From Ecdyonurus torrentis (taxonomy: Eukaryota; Arthropoda; Insecta; Ephemeroptera; Heptageniidae): a DNA stretch of 64,000 bases. The notes below the pieces were generated by a model, which was given only the letters and a program-made list of their open reading frames with translations, did not search any database and was not told where the DNA came from. This document shows positions 63,461 through 64,000 of this stretch, in pieces (position 1 is the stretch's first letter; every line of letters begins with the position of its first letter). The stretch lies in contig OX439132.1 in the NCBI GenBank assembly GCA_949318235.1, positions 28,198,243 to 28,262,242 on the forward strand. The letters are read 5' to 3'. Made by a program: the position numbers and the translations under genes.

Positions 63461-63775
63461 ATATTGACTGTTCAAGTGAAGATTCAGCAAAACAATATGG
63501 ACTTTCACATTTACATTCTAAATGTGTTTTTAAATATTCTAATTTTGTGCATAACAACATTTAGCTAATGCATTTAAATGGGTCAAATTTTGTAATGCAA
63601 AATATTTAAAAACTCTTTTAGATCTAGTGTTTCTAAATTTTAATCCGTATTTGTGTTTGGTTTATTTATAAGAGTTGATATAAATTGTGTATATATATTT
63701 CTTTCTTTATTTGTATATTGTGATGTTTTTCATCTTAAAATTTAAGATTTAGTAATAAAATAATGTGTTAAACAC
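63461..63775 (+). other. probable MFAP1 3' UTR exon and poly(A) signal
   Basis: Acceptor TTTTGATTTCAG ends at 63460. The following AT-rich sequence lacks a long frame and contains AATAAA at 63754-63759. It pairs with the donor GTATGT at 62812. From 63776 to the window end I see only a possible 26-nt micro-exon (63902-63927). Confidence 0.5.
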
Positions 63776-64000
63776 TGAAATTATGCCAATTTATTAACTA
63801 CGGCTGTTAAAGTTTATTCAATTAGAAGACTTCAATTAAAGTCTTTAGTTAATTGCTATATTAATAGTAAAAGTATGCATTTATTTATGTTTTGTATCTA
63901 GTGGAAGCAAAAGAAAGGAAATTACAGGTAAGATGTTTTTTTCCTAAATAGATTAGTAAATTGATAAGGGAAAAGGGAAAGATACTAAAGAAATTTGATT

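Overview
The window is nuclear DNA from an animal. It is strongly AT-rich and full of GA/CT, TA and poly-A/T microsatellites. It carries five recognisable protein genes with GT-AG introns of roughly 0.2-3.7 kb, plus many short palindromic transposon remnants. The RpL13, MED21 and MFAP1 proteins read like arthropod orthologues. The long GA/CT tracts and dense intronic foldback elements would fit a crustacean or other non-model arthropod, but the sequence alone does not fix the taxon.

Layout. Positions 1 to about 35,900 contain no gene I can support: only AT-rich sequence, microsatellites, a dispersed repeat pair, several foldback elements, two GC-richer promoter-like patches (about 29.7-29.9 kb and 30.7-30.9 kb) and a 1,006-bp perfect palindrome at 19.4-20.4 kb. 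The gene cluster lies at 35.9-63.8 kb. RpL13 (large-subunit ribosomal protein) is on the minus strand. Head-to-head with it is PSMB2 (20S proteasome beta-4 position subunit) on the plus strand, followed on the same strand by MED21 (Mediator middle module), a SMIM30-like single-pass micropeptide and MFAP1 (spliceosome B-complex protein). All five are housekeeping genes; they share no single pathway and look like a compact cluster of constitutively expressed loci. RpL13 and PSMB2 share a promoter interval of only a few hundred bp with a 10-bp inverted motif.

Introns and spacers of the 40-63 kb part are loaded with hairpin-forming elements, averaging about one per kilobase: a Tc1/mariner-like TA-flanked MITE family, a foldback family ending in AAAGAAAAGGATAG that carries a hammerhead-ribozyme-like core, a LINE reverse-transcriptase fragment, and a nested set of elements in PSMB2 intron 3, the innermost of which encloses a CCAAT/TATA promoter-like GC island. 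MFAP1 exon 3 has one apparent extra base that breaks its frame. No tRNA, rRNA, CRISPR or bacterial-type feature was seen.
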